Assembly: GCF_029962835.1 (NCBI RefSeq)
Contig: NC_080577.1
Coordinates: 8,532,501 to 8,596,500 of the forward strand
Source: Magnolia sinica
Lineage: Eukaryota > Streptophyta > Magnoliopsida > Magnoliales > Magnoliaceae
DNA: 64,000 nucleotides
Reading direction: 5' to 3'
Shown: positions 1 to 12,685 of the stretch, piece by piece
Layout of the letters: every line of letters begins with the position of its first letter
Position numbering within the stretch: the first letter of the stretch is position 1
The notes under the pieces: generated by a model
What the model was told of the DNA's origin: nothing
Database searches by the model: none
What the model saw: only the letters and a program-made list of their open reading frames with translations
Made by a program: the position numbers and the translations under genes

Positions 1-224
1 CTTGTGCCTTGAAAATTATTCATTTTTCAGATCAAGATGTAAAATGATCTCGCCAAATGGATAAATGGCGTAGATATGACAAATATATCATTGTAGGACC
101 ATGTAACTTTGATATCTGTTGAACCATTAGTGCGAGCTCGATGAGCGTCAGCGCTCGTATTCGCACGACATGTGCCCACTGCAGCTAGGTTGCTGGTGTG
201 TGGTACACCAGCCAATCCGCTTCC
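1..224. mobile_element. Foldback MITE, one arm
   Basis: This looks like the right arm of the foldback MITE family that recurs through the window. It has the 'aaaatgatctcg..aaatggataaatggcgtagatatgac' type stretch found at the 3' ends of better copies, and it ends in CCAATCCGCTTCC, the terminal motif of one subfamily. The other arm would lie outside the window. Confidence 0.5.
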
Positions 225-545
225 GGTGAGTATAATGACTTTGGTGGGGTCCAAATAGTCTAAATCAAATACCTAGAATTAGATGGATTGCATGCCTACC
301 ATCAAAGATCCACCTAAGCTACGTCCGAAATTAGGTGCCTAAAATCAGACGGGTTTTTCTTGTGAAAGTGAATAACCAATAAAAAAACAACCCAAGCAAT
401 GAGCGAGAAGGCATAGAAGAGTTGAAAGATCCAAAATGGAAGGGTGATGTTTATGTTGACATCAAAGCAGGGTAATTCAAAAAGAAGACGGCCATTTTCA
501 TGACAAACTAACACAGGCATGGTGAGTAGAGGGAAGATGAGAGGA
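225..545. other. No recognisable feature
   Basis: AT-rich sequence with no homology that I can see to the matching part of the gene B duplication. The minus-strand open frame at 314-520 has no recognisable protein features. Confidence 0.4.
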
Positions 546-2111
546 CCAACGACTACGATCCCACTTACAGATGCCCAAATGGTCTCAGAATAAGATGATT
601 CCAGTCAGGAATGAAAGAGCACTAAATTACCTTTCAGACGACTAAAGATCGACCCAATCCGACATCAAACGATGGAGTTATGGGCGTCTCTGTTGGATCG
701 CGCGATTTAGAATGAAAGTAAAATTCAAGACTGACGACTGGGATCCCACTTACAGATGCCCAAATGGTCTCGGAATATGACGATTCCAGTCAACAATGAA
801 AGAGCACTAAAGTACCTTTCAAATGACCAAAAATCGACCAAATCCGACATCAAACGATGGAGTTATAAGCGTCTCCATTGGATCGCTCGATTTGGAAAGA
901 TTAACAATCTATATTGAAAATTGATGATTGAAGAGTTCCAATGTGCTTTTGGGATATCGAAAGGTCTTTGAATTCGGTAATTCTGGTCCCATTTGGAAGC
1001 TTAAAAAGTTACCATTCCAATGACCAGAAATAGTCTAAATTCAACCTCTGAAGAGAATTTCAGTCAGGAATGAAAGAGCACTAAATTACCTTCAAGATGA
1101 CCAAAAATCGACCCAATCCGACATCAAACGATGGAGTTATGGGCGTCTCTATTGGATCACGCGATTTGGAAAGATTAACAATCCATATTGAAAAATGACG
1201 ATCGAAGAGTTCCAACGTGCTTTTGGGATATCGATCGGTCTTTGAATTCGACAATTCTGGTCCCATTTGGAAGCTTGACAAGTTACCATTCCAATGAGCA
1301 GAAATGGTCTAAATTCGACCTGTGAAGAGAGAGTTGTGAGGGTTACTATTGGACAAGGAGATTAAGGAAACATTCTGAACCGACAACTACGATCCCACTT
1401 AAGTATGCCCAAATGGTCTCGGAATACAACGATTCCAGTCAGGAATGAAAGAGCACTAAAGTACCTTTCAGATGACCAAAAATTGATCCAATCTGACATC
1501 AAAGGATGGAGTTATGGGTGTCTCCATTGGATCACGCAATTTGGAAAGACTAACAATCCATATTGAAAAATGACGATCGAAGAGTTCCAACGTGCTTTTG
1601 GGATATCGAACGGTCTCTGAATTAGGCAATTCTGGTCCCATTTGGAAGCTTGACAAGTTATCATTCCAATGACCTGAAATAGTCTAAATTCGACCTCTGA
1701 AGAGAGGGTTATGAGGGTTACTATTGGACAAGGAGATGAAGGAAACATTCAAGATCGACGACTACAGTCCTACTTACGAATGCCCAAATGGTTTCGGAAT
1801 AGGACGATTCCAGTCAGGAATGAAAGAGCACTAAATTACCTTCTAGATGACAAAAAATCGACACAATCCAGCATCAAACGATAGAGTTATGCATGTTTCC
1901 GTTGAATCGCGAGATTTGGAAAAATTAACAATCCATATAGAAAAATGACGATCGAAGAGTTCCAATGTGCTTTTGGGATATCGAACGGTCTCTGAATTAG
2001 GCAATTCTTGTCTCATTTGGAAGCTTGACAATTACCATTCCAATTATCTGAAATAGTCCAAATTCGACCTCTGAAGAGGGAGTTATGAGGGTTACTATCG
2101 GAAAAGGAGAT
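546..2111. repeat. Tandem array, ~375-bp unit
   Basis: About five head-to-tail copies, some truncated. The marker CAGTCAGGAATGAAAGAGCA recurs near 1062, 1437 and 1812, a period of 375 bases; earlier partial copies lie near 603 and 790. Each unit also carries CCCACTTA..ATGCCCAAATGGT, a GATGGAGTTAT block and CCCATTTGGAAGCTT. The array stops abruptly at about 2111, where homology to intron 2 of gene B begins, so it is an insertion or local expansion in intron 2 of gene A. The period is a multiple of three, so similar minus-strand open frames recur in each unit; I regard these as non-coding. The array's origin is unknown. Confidence 0.85.
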
Positions 2112-3788
2112 GATCTACTTGCAAGATAACATTCCAAGGATTAGGAGTTCCTTAACCTGTGAGCCCCACTTGACCAAATATTAAGTTCAAGAATATTGAG
2201 CATAGCATGCAGAATAACACCTAATCCTTTTTCTTTTGTTTTTCTGTTTTAATTTCTCTTGTATTATCTAACGCATAATTATTTAACTCAAATTCGAGCA
2301 TAAATTTCAGGTTCTCGTTTACATGTATCACGATCTAAAAATAAAAATAAAAATTTAATCATCTAACTCTCAGGTTTGTGGACATCCATTGGGTGGTCAG
2401 AAAAAGATCCAACGGTCTTATTTCAGCAAGCGTCTGTGAATCAGTATTGAAATGTCAAAACCTGGGATTTTAACTTGATTAGAGTGGGTTCCACAATTTG
2501 GGCAGTTTAATTTGAGTTTATACATACTAATTTCGTTAGAGTGGGTTCCACAATTTCCACTCAATAAGTGGATGTGGCTGATTTTTATATATGGTGATTG
2601 CCGTGACTTGAAAAAATTACTAAACGGCTTGGATGTGCACAGACATGAAAGGTTGGTAGTTATTCGCTGAGCGGACAGTTGTGGTCCTTCTGGTAGATTC
2701 GAGACCTCATCCATAGGAAAACAGTACGCAATCTCTGGAAATTTACGAAAGGGAAATATCAAGTGATTGTGGACCACCATCTCGAAAATGGTGCTGATAT
2801 TTCCATACCGGGAAATTAAAGAAATCATATAGCGTCCAACCAATCGTCCACTCTGTCAGCGAACAGGATTCCTTCCATGTAGGGCCAAATCCCAGCTCTT
2901 TGATTTGTCATCATACAATATAGCTGGTTGCTGGATGTGGCTAGGAGTGGCAACGAGCCATGTTTTGCTGGGCCTGTTCTGACATTTAGGGACGAAGGCC
3001 AGAGCCTACCTGACCTGGCATGGGCTGAATATTTTGATTGAGAATGGACCTAAGATGACCTAGAATTTGATGTAATTCCTATTTCCCACATGAATAATCC
3101 TAATCTATCCATGAATCAAGTGGGCCACCCATGCACAAAAAAAATAGACATTCAAGTGGAACGAAATCAAGGGTCTACATTCATGATGAATGGGTTTCTT
3201 AATTGAATATTAGAATGACATATTTGTAAGTTATACGAGTTGTACACATGAAGTTGGGTTGGGCCGGCTAGGCCAAAATAAGTGGACGCCAACCCTGGCT
3301 TGAATATTGATTGGACCATGCATGCCAGGCCCAACCCTGGATCAAGCCCGGGTTTGTCAGTCTGGCCTGGGTGCCCATTGCCACCGGAAGGTGTGGCTAG
3401 GGTTTGTAACAGGCTAGCCGCATTGTTTTAGGTTGGACATAGACATGTTAGCTTGGCCTATGGGTTGGGCTTAAGTTAGCCTGACTTGACATGGCCTAAC
3501 CCAGCTCAGCCTACCCAACTTCATGCGTACATGTGATTCATTCAACTTAGGTGCTGTTCTAAGCATTGGTTAGGCAACAAATTTATCTTGCATATAGATC
3601 TTGATTTTCATATTTATAAATGTCAATTTACTTGTGCATGTGCGGCCCACCTGATCAAGGGATGGATTAGTAACATTCAATCGATTTCGGGCCGCATTGG
3701 TAGATTTTCGGCCTGGCTGGGTCAAGTGGAGCAGACTAACTGGTGCAATTTTATATTTTGTTTGTAAGAATGATCCTAATCTTCACAG

Positions 3789-6247
3789 GCTGCCGCAAAT
3801 TCCTGAGGGGATCTCTTTTTATGGTGGGATCATTTAGCAGCAACGATTACTACCACCCGTTCAACAATGGATGGAGCTTAGAAGAGATCCGGACCTTTGT
3901 TCCTCGAGTTGTCAGTAACATTAGTTCTGCAGTCCATGTGAGTAGTAAAAAGAAGAGGAATTCCTTATTTGTCTTTAAGATTACATTCCATCAATCCATG
4001 TAACTTTGATTTGTTGGATTTGAATTGCAGATTCTGATCAAACATGGGGCCATGACACTTGTGGTCCCAGGCGGTCTGCCTTTGGGCTGTTTTGCCTCAG
4101 TTCTGACAATTGGAGCGAGCTGGGACAAGGAAGACTATGACAATGAAACTGGTTGTCTAAAGAGATGGAATGAGTTACTCCAGTACCACAACCATCTACT
4201 GCAAATAGAGCTGGACCGGATGCGGGACCTCCACCCTCATGCTACCATCATCTACACTGATTATTACAATGCTGTGTTGCGTGTCTACCGCTCTCCTCTT
4301 CAATTCGGTGCGCTCTTGCTCTTCGCCTCCTTTAGTAGCAGTCAATGAGGACAATGAACCACCCACTCATCACTTTACACTTAAAGGGGTGCAAATGGGT
4401 CATGCAGGGTCAGGCTGAGGTTAGCCTTGTATCCAACCCATAAAAATAATAAGGTCAGAATCTAGGCACTGGACTCAATCCATTAAAACTCGGTTATCCA
4501 TTTTTCCAGCTCATTTCAGGGCATGAACCTAAAAATGAATCAGATCCAAAGCTCAAGTGGACCACACTACTGGAAACAGTGGTGATGATGACACCCACCG
4601 TCAAAACCTTCCGAAGGCCCACCGTTATGTTTATTTTCCATCCAATGTGTTCATATGATCACAGAGAACTGGATGATGGGAAAGCACAAATATCAGCCCT
4701 GATCCAAAACTTTGTTGCCCCACAAGAAATTTTTAATGGTGGGCGTTCAATCACAACTGTTTCCTGTTGTGTGATACACTTGTGCTTTGGATCTGCTTCA
4801 TTTTTGTATTCATGTCACAAAATGAGCTGGCAAAACTTATGGACAGCGTGGATAAAACTCATACATCACAGTGGGCCCAACAACGCCTGCCAGGGTCACT
4901 AGGCAATCATCCGCTTTTATTTATTTAATGGTTGGGGTCTAGATCCTGAAAATCTGACCCATTTATCTCATGGGTCAGGTATAGAATTAATTAATTGAGA
5001 AAATTGATCCAGTACTCTCTAAATTACAGTTCTCCTAATTGCATCCATTCACTCGGACAATCCTATCGATCCATCTGAACTGTCTGTTCACGTCAAAACA
5101 CATTTTATGAACTATCATGCTAAATTGCACTGATCGGGTGATCCAATCCATCCTTGATCTGGCCTTATTTTCTTTAACCATCCCTTTTCTAATAATGTAT
5201 TTGGTTTATTTTCTCTGACCATCTCTTTTCTAACCATGGATTTGGTCTTACTTTTCTAGCCATTCCTTTTTCTAAACCATGAATGGGGTGGTTATGATTG
5301 CCTAACAAAAGTGATTCTTCAAAATCATACCAGTCCTTGATGGGTCCTAACAAATGGATGGATAAAATCGTTGATTGAACCTGTTTTTGTGTAAACAATC
5401 TTGACCATCCATATTAGAGTTCATTGATTAAATGGTTAATATTTGTTAGAAGTAGCCCATGAAATGTGTTTTGAATATAATGAACAGTTTGGAACAATGC
5501 ATCAGACTAAATGTCCCAACACAACTAGGAGAACTATAACTAGTGCAGTAAGAGCATTGTAGTATTTCTCTTATTAATTAATTAACCAAATGTTCACACT
5601 TCTCCATATTTATACTGGCTACTTTCCGTGGGTTTGGGTTGGGTCCAAGCATGATTTGGGTCCATTTTTGAAAAATCACAAGCTACACCCATTTAAAATC
5701 CCTGTCTGAGGCAGGTTGATGTCGAGAGGTCCATCTAGTAATAGAGAGCAAACCTTTAGACCCAAACTTGTTCCACAGGGTCCAAATTTGGACCCTGAAC
5801 CATTCATCCATGGTCCAGGTCCAATAACCTGTCAGCTCAACCCAACCCATTTGCACCCGTACCTGATGGGTCAATGTAGGAAAAATACCACATACAGCAG
5901 ACAATTCTAGATTTGCAGACTAGAAATAGAAAAGCAGTTGACGTCATTGCATTGCAGGATTTAGCAAAGGAGCTCTGTTTGCATGCTGTGGATTCCGTGG
6001 TCCTTACAATTACAACTCCTCTGTCCCATGTGGTACCCATGAAGCACGAGTCTGCAATGACCCATCCTTGTATTGGAACTGGGATGGGAGCCACCCCACG
6101 GAAGTTGGGCATAGATTGATTGCAGACGCTGTAATCAGTGGACTATATGCCTTTCCACCCATTATTAGTCCATGTCCACCACTGGGATCACATGTTAAAC
6201 AACCTCATCGCCGCATCAAGAGCCGGAGTTTAAAAGTATCGGTGTAG
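3789..6247 (+). CDS. GDSL esterase/lipase gene A, exons 3-5 (5' part missing)
   Basis: SGNH/GDSL-family hydrolase, the plant secreted-esterase type. Exons by eye: 3789-3937, 4031-4307 and 5958-6247 (stop TAG). All have GT/AG borders and exactly the lengths of the matching exons in gene B (149, 277, 290), with open frames throughout. Exon 4 carries the conserved HGAMTLVVPGGLPLGC segment. Exon 5 carries NWDGSHPTE with the catalytic Asp-His pair. Block III is unusual: the Asn is kept, but the usual GGND reads SSND and the preceding EI is SF. Exons 1-2, with the signal peptide, nucleophilic Ser and block II Gly, are not visible. A tandem array occupies that side, so they are either left of the window or lost. 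Intron 4 contains a foldback MITE also present in gene B. Whether A is functional cannot be decided here. Confidence 0.85.
4505..4918. mobile_element. Foldback MITE in intron 4 of gene A
   Basis: It runs from TTTCCAGCTCATTTCAGG to CAATCATCCGCTTTT, with the palindromic core (AGTGGACCACAC... and ...GTGTGATACACTTG) seen in other copies. It occupies the same place as the element at 16842-17266 in gene B and is followed by the same ATTTATTTAATGG. The left terminus found in B is missing, so this copy is truncated at its left end. Confidence 0.85.
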
Positions 6248-7733
6248 CACATGGTATCATTGATATGCTACCCAATGGCCCATACAAATATATGCAGTTA
6301 GCAAATGTGGTGAAAGTTACTCAATTCCTCATAGGATTTGGAATTGCAGGTGGGTATAACTCCTATGCTCGCTATGGTCATTACGTTTCCTCTACTCTTG
6401 AGTTATAATTACAACTTTAAAAACATATTGCATGTGATTGTGATCGATGGGCCAGCACGCTTTCTTCCACCAATGTTTATGTCATGAGAGTGGAAATATA
6501 AGTAATGGCTATTAGCACTTATTCTAAGGGTTTAAGGGAATCGGTATGCACGTCATTTCTTCTGCGTGGAAAGTTATGTAGTAGGAGTGGTAATGTGTCG
6601 GGTTTCAGTTGGTTGGGGTTAAGCTTTTGGAGTGAATGGTTGTTTGACATGCCTGTCCAATTAAAGGTATGCACAGCCCAAGGAAGGCCCTTTTCAGCCT
6701 GGGTTGGGCTTGACCTACCCGAGCCTGATGTCCATGTAGCAAGTTAATGCCCGCTAGTTGGCAGTTCAAGAACATTCTTTTTAACATTGGAGGGCTGGGA
6801 ATTTGGCTGGTGGGCCCCACCCATTTGCCACCATGGGGAGAAACAAGAGATTAAGCAATTGTTAGTATGTGAGATCATAATCAATGAGACACATGATCAA
6901 GGACCGACTGACATGCATGGTAAGTTCATTCGTGTGGGCCAACATTTCATTGATGAAGACATTGCCAAGGTTGAATCCACCGTGGATGGACCATTCCCTA
7001 TCAATTTCCTAGTTTTAGGAGGAAAAAACAAAACAAAACAGAAAACACTAGCATCTTGGCCCTTTTTGAGGTGAATGTAGACAATTGCATCATTTCTTCC
7101 TCAGTCGTCTATCTGCAGGTCACTGATCAACGGATTAGAATTTTTCCTGTTGAGAATTTTCACGGGCATGCTCCATCCATGGTAGCTTCCATCAGATCAA
7201 GGGTCTGGATCACTGAAATGTAGGGCCATCTTCTATAAACATAAAGCGTGAGTATACCATGCATCGGAAGTCATGCTCATGTACAGGTTCACTGCACACG
7301 TGGCACATATGTATCAAATCCAAATTGAGGGCCTCAAGTAAATGGCGATGGCCCAACAATCACAACGATTAGGTGATGTGATTATCTAAGTGGAGGCCTT
7401 CAGGTGGGCCTTTAATCCTCAATTATATATATAGATGGCTTGTTGTACGTATAGCTCAATGGAGCTTTAAACCAACATAGCACACATGTCCACTGGACGG
7501 TTCAAATAAAAAAGAGAAAAAGAAAAAAGGAAAAAAGAAAAGAAAATAAAAGAAATGAAGAAAACAGTTTAACGGTCCTGCCACGAAACGGTGGGTTAAC
7601 TCTTAAGATTGCACAGTTCGGATAATCCTAACCATGTAATCAGTTGCCAGTGTGAATATAAATTAACCTTTTTATACCTAGTGATAGATGGGCCACGTCA
7701 TCTTTGCTGTACAAAGTGTACAGGGATCAAAAT
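6248..7733. other. Downstream flank of gene A
   Basis: To about 7495 this matches the flank of gene B, with an extra ~150 bases relative to B near 7180-7340. Then comes a purine-rich AAAGAAAAAG tract (about 7510-7570). The open frames here have no recognisable domains, and no clear polyadenylation signal stands out. Confidence 0.5.
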
Positions 7734-8552
7734 TGTTGGGGAAAAAATTTGACAAGTCAATAAATCAGCTTATGGAATAGACCAACTATACTGACATGGC
7801 CTGAATTCACCAGGCGCCGAGCCTAACCGAGGCCCACATGTTCGAAAAGCTAAAAGGAGAGACATGGCTCGAATTTACCAGGCAACAAGCCTATCCGAGA
7901 CCCACATGTATGAAGCCCCAAGGCAAGTTCCCTAAGGAGGTCGATACACCTTCAAGGACACTCAAAGGGTCCCTCACACCGACCTAATTCATGGGTCGGT
8001 TGCTAATCAAGTACAGGTCAGCTAGACCTTGGCCTAACCCCAATTCGGTTCATCTTTTAGATCAGACTATGGGTCGGCCGTCAAATAACGATATGAGTCA
8101 ACGAGCATAAGTCATCTAAACATACTAATATTCCGAAATCAGTTGACGATCGGCTGAGCCCTAAAATCTTTCTCATCTGGGCGCTTGAAGCCGAGTGAAC
8201 GAGTTGGCTCGATATTAAATCCTCTTCCCAGATCTTCGGAGAATAACGTCCGATTCCGAAAATCCGGGAGATCGAAGATCTTAGGTTTGCCATAGATTAT
8301 GATCAATCCCCGTCATGGAAAATTCTATATGCCACGGGATCGCGTTGCTTCTATAAATGGAGAGTTCGCCCACGGTGAAAGGTACGAGACATCTATTTCT
8401 CACCCCAAAACTTTTATCATTAGATCCAGATTCCAAGTCGGACTTAGGCATCGGAGGGTTCTTTGAACTAGCAGGATCTCCTTTGTCTTCTCCTTGTGCA
8501 GGCACCAGGTGCTTGAGTGCCCAAAGGGAGTGAACCGAAAACTGCATCAACA
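7734..8552 (+). mobile_element. Probable solo LTR (Ty3/gypsy)
   Basis: Starts TGTTGGGG and ends near ..GCATCAACA. It contains a TATA-like TATAAATGG at about 8352, followed by the GGACTTAGGCATCGGAGGGT motif, which I associate with LTRs of Tat/Athila-like gypsy elements. No internal domains flank it, hence the solo-LTR call. The 5-bp flanks are AAAAT on the left and AAAAC on the right: close, but not a perfect duplication, so the ends are approximate. Confidence 0.5.
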
Positions 8553-9984
8553 AAAACCATGCCAAATTCCTAACTGTTTGGTTACCTGCAATTGGACAGA
8601 TTAGAAACAAACAGATTTATCTGAGAAGAACAAAATCCCAGTAATAATATACCCGACCCATGCGATTTGGGCAACAACTCTTCCATGGCAGCCCAATCAG
8701 ATGCACTGGTCCTCTATTCACACACCACGTGTACATCCAAGATGGCCTGTAATGCTAGTTGTTGTACCATATTTCTGACCGCTATTGAAATAGCCAAAAA
8801 TAAATAAATAAAATACACGTCTCGTTTCTTGAGAAATGTATAGTGCGTGAAATATTTTTAGAGATATTTGGGGTGCTTTTTACGAATGTACAACTGGCAC
8901 CGAGATAAATGATACACGTAAGATGAAAATGAAGCATGGTCAAGAAGTTCAAGAGAGAAAAGTAGTTTAAAAAAAAAAAAAAGAGAACGGTTAAAAGCAC
9001 ACATGTCAAGAAAAGAAGGAAAGATCTGAAAGACTGAAGTAGTAGTGGTTTAGATCTCGTAGCGGTTGAAATAAAGTGAGGCATTTGGAGTGTGTCCAAG
9101 AAATCTATAAATAATAAGAAGTTTAGCAAGATAAGTCATCTCATACCAATCTAACAAACAAATTAAATTTATTTTATCTTTCTTACGATAGCTTAGCTTT
9201 ATCCTATAAGTAATGATAATCTAATAGTGGTAATCTTTAACTGTAATCTTAGTCTATATATTTACGTTCGATTAGTTCTGATATTAATACAATCATTTTA
9301 TTTTTTAGGAAGACATCTTATTGTAGCTCACGTATTGTTGCCTGTTATTATCGACAATAAATCTTCTCAACTCCTACTCATATATGCTCACGTTTGATGT
9401 ATTTGTCTATTTTGAAACCCGGGGTCAAGTTATTCACTTTGATTAGAGCAGCACAATCCACTCTAAACCAGACCAAACCAAACTCTAGTAGGCTAACGTT
9501 ATCCATGGAATGGTAAGTCCCATCTCCACATATGCCGACCAAAACAAAAGGAAAACACCATCTGGGTGCCTGTGTAATCGGTCTAGAAATGCCGTGTACA
9601 CTCACCTTACACGTGAAAACAAGGCACATGTGTGTAATGTTGGAGCTGCTCATAAGGCGATCCCTAACGTACACATGCCATTTCTCCAAAATCAGGCTAC
9701 ATTTTATCAACATTTGGGCCCAACTGGTACAGGGAATTTGGCCCAATTGGTCAATTTTCTCTTGACCCTTCATTACGTGTGGTCATCGTGACGATTGTAC
9801 CGTACTATAGGCACGCGACCTCTGCTATCACACGCGAGCCTCGCTTAAACACGTGAGGGAATTGTACTACAGACTGTCCCCTGCGGGTCCCACGACCACC
9901 CTTGTCAGAGAAACGGGCCGTTTTTAAGGTCTTTCTGCCGAGTATGTACTGGATTATGCGCGGGCCTTACCGTGGGGCTGATCT
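8553..9984. other. AT-rich intergenic DNA
   Basis: Nothing clearly recognisable. The stretch 8780-9380 is AT-rich with a TATAAATAAT motif at about 9106 and could be an old LTR remnant, though I cannot classify it. The rest shows no gene. Confidence 0.35.
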
Positions 9985-10385
9985 TGATATATGTATCCGA
10001 TTTCCACGCCATCCATCCGTTTCAAAAGATCATTTTAGGGCATGAGTCCAAAAATTAAACAGACCCATTTATTAGGTGTACCATATCATGGGAAACAGTA
10101 GAGATTGACCATTAATGGGCCACGAAAGTTTTGGACCAAGCTAATATTTGTTTTTTTTTCTCCATCCAAGTTTATGTGACCTTATCAACAGGTTGGATGG
10201 CAAATAAACATTATGAAAACATTTCGTGGGCTTTAGGAAGTTTTTAATGGTATAGCATTCAATTATCATTGTTTCCTACAACTATGGTACACCTTAGATT
10301 TTTATTATTTTCATTATTGGGCTCATATCCTAAAACGATCTACTAAAAGGGACGGACGGTGTTGATCTAGAATACATACGTCAAC
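9985..10385. mobile_element. Foldback MITE copy
   Basis: It contains the family landmarks in order: CATCCATCCGTTTCAAAAGATCATTTTAGGGCATGAG-type arm, GGAAACAGT..GATTG, ..CACATTAT..AACA, then the mirror-image right arm with AAAACGATC and GACGG. It is diverged, and no clean target duplication was recognised. Confidence 0.7.
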
Positions 10386-10673
10386 GTGGCTGTATGGTGA
10401 GTGCCGCACCTAATATGTACGAGAGTATACAGCCCATCAACAAAATCTCGCCAGGTCACCATCGCTGATGGTCGTGAGAGCGCGTGGCTACCTAACCCCA
10501 GACAGAAGATACGGCCATGTGTTGGCGGATTGTGCGGTTCTTTTTTTTGCCATAAATGTAGTTGTCGGGTGGATTGTCTATTAATATCACGGGAGTGAGC
10601 TATTTACTCTGGTGTTCGGATCAAGTAAGATGTCTGGCTAGTACTGATTCATGTAGTAGTACTTGGTTGTACA

Positions 10674-10699
10674 TAAAATAAAATAAAATAAAATAAAAT
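10674..10699. repeat. (AAAAT)n microsatellite
   Basis: About five perfect AAAAT units, directly upstream of a foldback MITE. Confidence 0.9.
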
Positions 10700-10744
10700 T
10701 ATTAATTTAGGAAATTATGTTTGAAAACTACAATGAGAAATAAG

Positions 10745-11168
10745 ACCCACTTTGATATTTGTGAGTAATCCATCCCATCCATCCATTTTATGAGACCATT
10801 TTAGGACATGCTACTAAAAGTCAAGCATATCTAAAACTCAAGTGGGTCATACGAGATGAAAGAGTGGGGAAAGAATTTCCTACCGTTGGAACCTTCCGAG
10901 CTCTACCTTAATGTTTATAAGTCATCCCAACCGTTTATAAATTCATTCATGTCATTATGAACTAATAACATAGAAAATTTTATTGCGATACAAAACTTTT
11001 GTGGCTATATAAATGTTTCAATAGTGGTCACTCAATCCCCACTGTTTTCTCTTGTGTGGCCCACTTGAGTTTTAAATCTACCTCATTTTTGGTCACTTAT
11101 GCTCTAGAATGATCTTGTAAAATAGATAGATGGGGTGGATTCCTCACAAATATCAAAGTGGGCCTCAC
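10745..11168. mobile_element. Foldback MITE copy, near palindromic ends
   Basis: The outer arms are inverted copies: CCCACTTTGATATTTGTGAG at the left and CTCACAAATATCAAAGTGGG at the right. The interior holds the family's paired motifs CAAGTGGGTCAT and GGCCCACTTGAG. A subfamily different from the intron-4 elements. Confidence 0.85.
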
Positions 11169-11439
11169 CTCCATTCCCAACATAAGAGCTTCCTAACTCA
11201 TGCTTTTAGGAGGAAATCCCATGAATTTCGCAAAACCTAGTTGAATTCCGAAAAGCCTTCCCTAGCCTTCCGTAATCCATGCACAGGATCCAATGTTGGA
11301 AACCCATGCTGAACCAAAAAGAAATGATTTTTCAAACCAAGGAATTTAAAGTTCCATCTTACTTAATACCATCTAATTCCATGCGGCAACACATCCCCTT
11401 TGGGAGGTGTGAATCTTCTGTGTGATCCATTATAATGTA

Positions 11440-11590
11440 CGTACTCTTATCCCTACCGTCCACAATTGTTTTAAGCATATTTTAGGGCATGAGATCAATA
11501 TTCAAGTATACCAAAGCTTAAGTGGACCACACCATAGGAAATAGAAGGAATTGAATATTGAAGTATATCTAAAGCCTAAGTAGACCATGT
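11440..11590. mobile_element. Foldback MITE fragment
   Basis: Only part of the left half is present: CATATTTTAGGGCATGAG followed by AAGTGGACCACACCATAGGAA. A short local repeat of 'gaattgaatattgaagtata..aaagcctaagt' follows. Confidence 0.6.
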
Positions 11591-12685
11591 TAATCCTTGT
11601 TATTGCCATTCCTCATGAGAGCCCATGAGATTACGTCATGTGTGATCTGAATGGATCCACATAGTGTATTAGAAGATTTGTTGAGGTGTACGAAGAAGAT
11701 TTCTTAGTAATACAAATAGAATACATCAAACAATGCAATGTCATTATTTAAGCAATCGATGGAAGAGTAATTATAGAGAAGTGATTATAAGACAAATGGT
11801 AGAAGGAGAAACAAAGTAAGCCAAATAGTGCAAGTAGTTATAGTAACAATCCGAACGTGGAAAGTATTTTAATGGCTAAATTAAAATTATAATTTACCAT
11901 GAAAATATCATCTCATACCAACCCAATTAAACCAAACATTATCTTTAAATTATCAGTCAATTACATTTCGTAGTGTAATCACTCTACTTTTCCTGTCAAG
12001 TAAATTACATTGCCTAGTATAATCTTTACTTTTTACATGTTATTTACATTCCATAGTATAACTTGTAACATTAATCAAGTAGCGGTAATTTCAGTCTTTG
12101 ATGTTTTGCTGTTGTTCTTCACAAGCAGCCATAAGAATTACTTTCTCATTTCTTTTTATCTTTACTAAAGATCCATTTCGTATGAAAGGCAAATGCGTGG
12201 CTCATTATTAGAATACAAACTCTATCATCTGAATATTGCTTGATTGTGTGATTGTCTGAATAGGAACCGATCTCATTGCATCTCAATCATACACTATGTG
12301 TTTACCTTGATGTTCAGGAGTTTCAATTTAGCCGCAGATTAAATTCTAGCATGGCCGTGGTTCCAACCACCGAAAATCAAAACAGAGCAGCAACAGACCA
12401 CATCCCAAGAAACAGAAGGAATTGAACAGGTACCGTTGGAAAGTAATTGGGGCTGCAAATTTTGTAGATCGAGTTCATAGTGGTATTTTACCTTCATCCA
12501 TGTCTGTGGACGAGCAGGTTGAATTACAAATAAACATCACTGTGGGCCCTAGTAAGGATTCAACGGTGGGACTCACATATTCTTCACACCACGGTAAAGT
12601 GTGGTGAGCGCCTCAATTCACAATCCTCTTCTACGGCCATCTACCTTTGCCCTTTGTGTCTCCCTTCTCGGACTCTTCCTCTGAA
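11591..12685. other. Upstream region of gene B
   Basis: Mostly AT-rich DNA with no protein-coding signal. The last ~150 bases before the start carry a short MITE-like piece (CACTGTGGGCCC at about 12539). No convincing TATA box was identified. The promoter of gene B presumably lies here. Confidence 0.4.

Larger units (their letters stand above)
2112..7495 (+). repeat. Duplicated segment, copy A
   Basis: This segment is colinear with 14023-19456 and then 32060-32240. It covers the 3' part of intron 2, exons 3-5 and the downstream flank of a GDSL gene. Homology starts at CTACTTGCAAGATAACATTC, right after the tandem array. It runs through a GGCC/CCTGG-rich stretch (about 2940-3520; 15240-15860 in B), the gene and the shared intron-4 MITE. 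It fades near the purine-rich tract at about 7500. The duplication includes non-coding DNA, so it arose at DNA level rather than through mRNA. Confidence 0.85.

Noticed and set aside
1081-2031. Recurring minus-strand open frames beginning MSSFQM
   Set aside because: They arise because the tandem repeat unit is a multiple of three; no protein features and no start or promoter context.
2418-2843. 141-codon minus-strand open frame
   Set aside because: It lies in the intron 2 part of the gene A duplication, the matching stretch in B has no such frame, and it has no domain.
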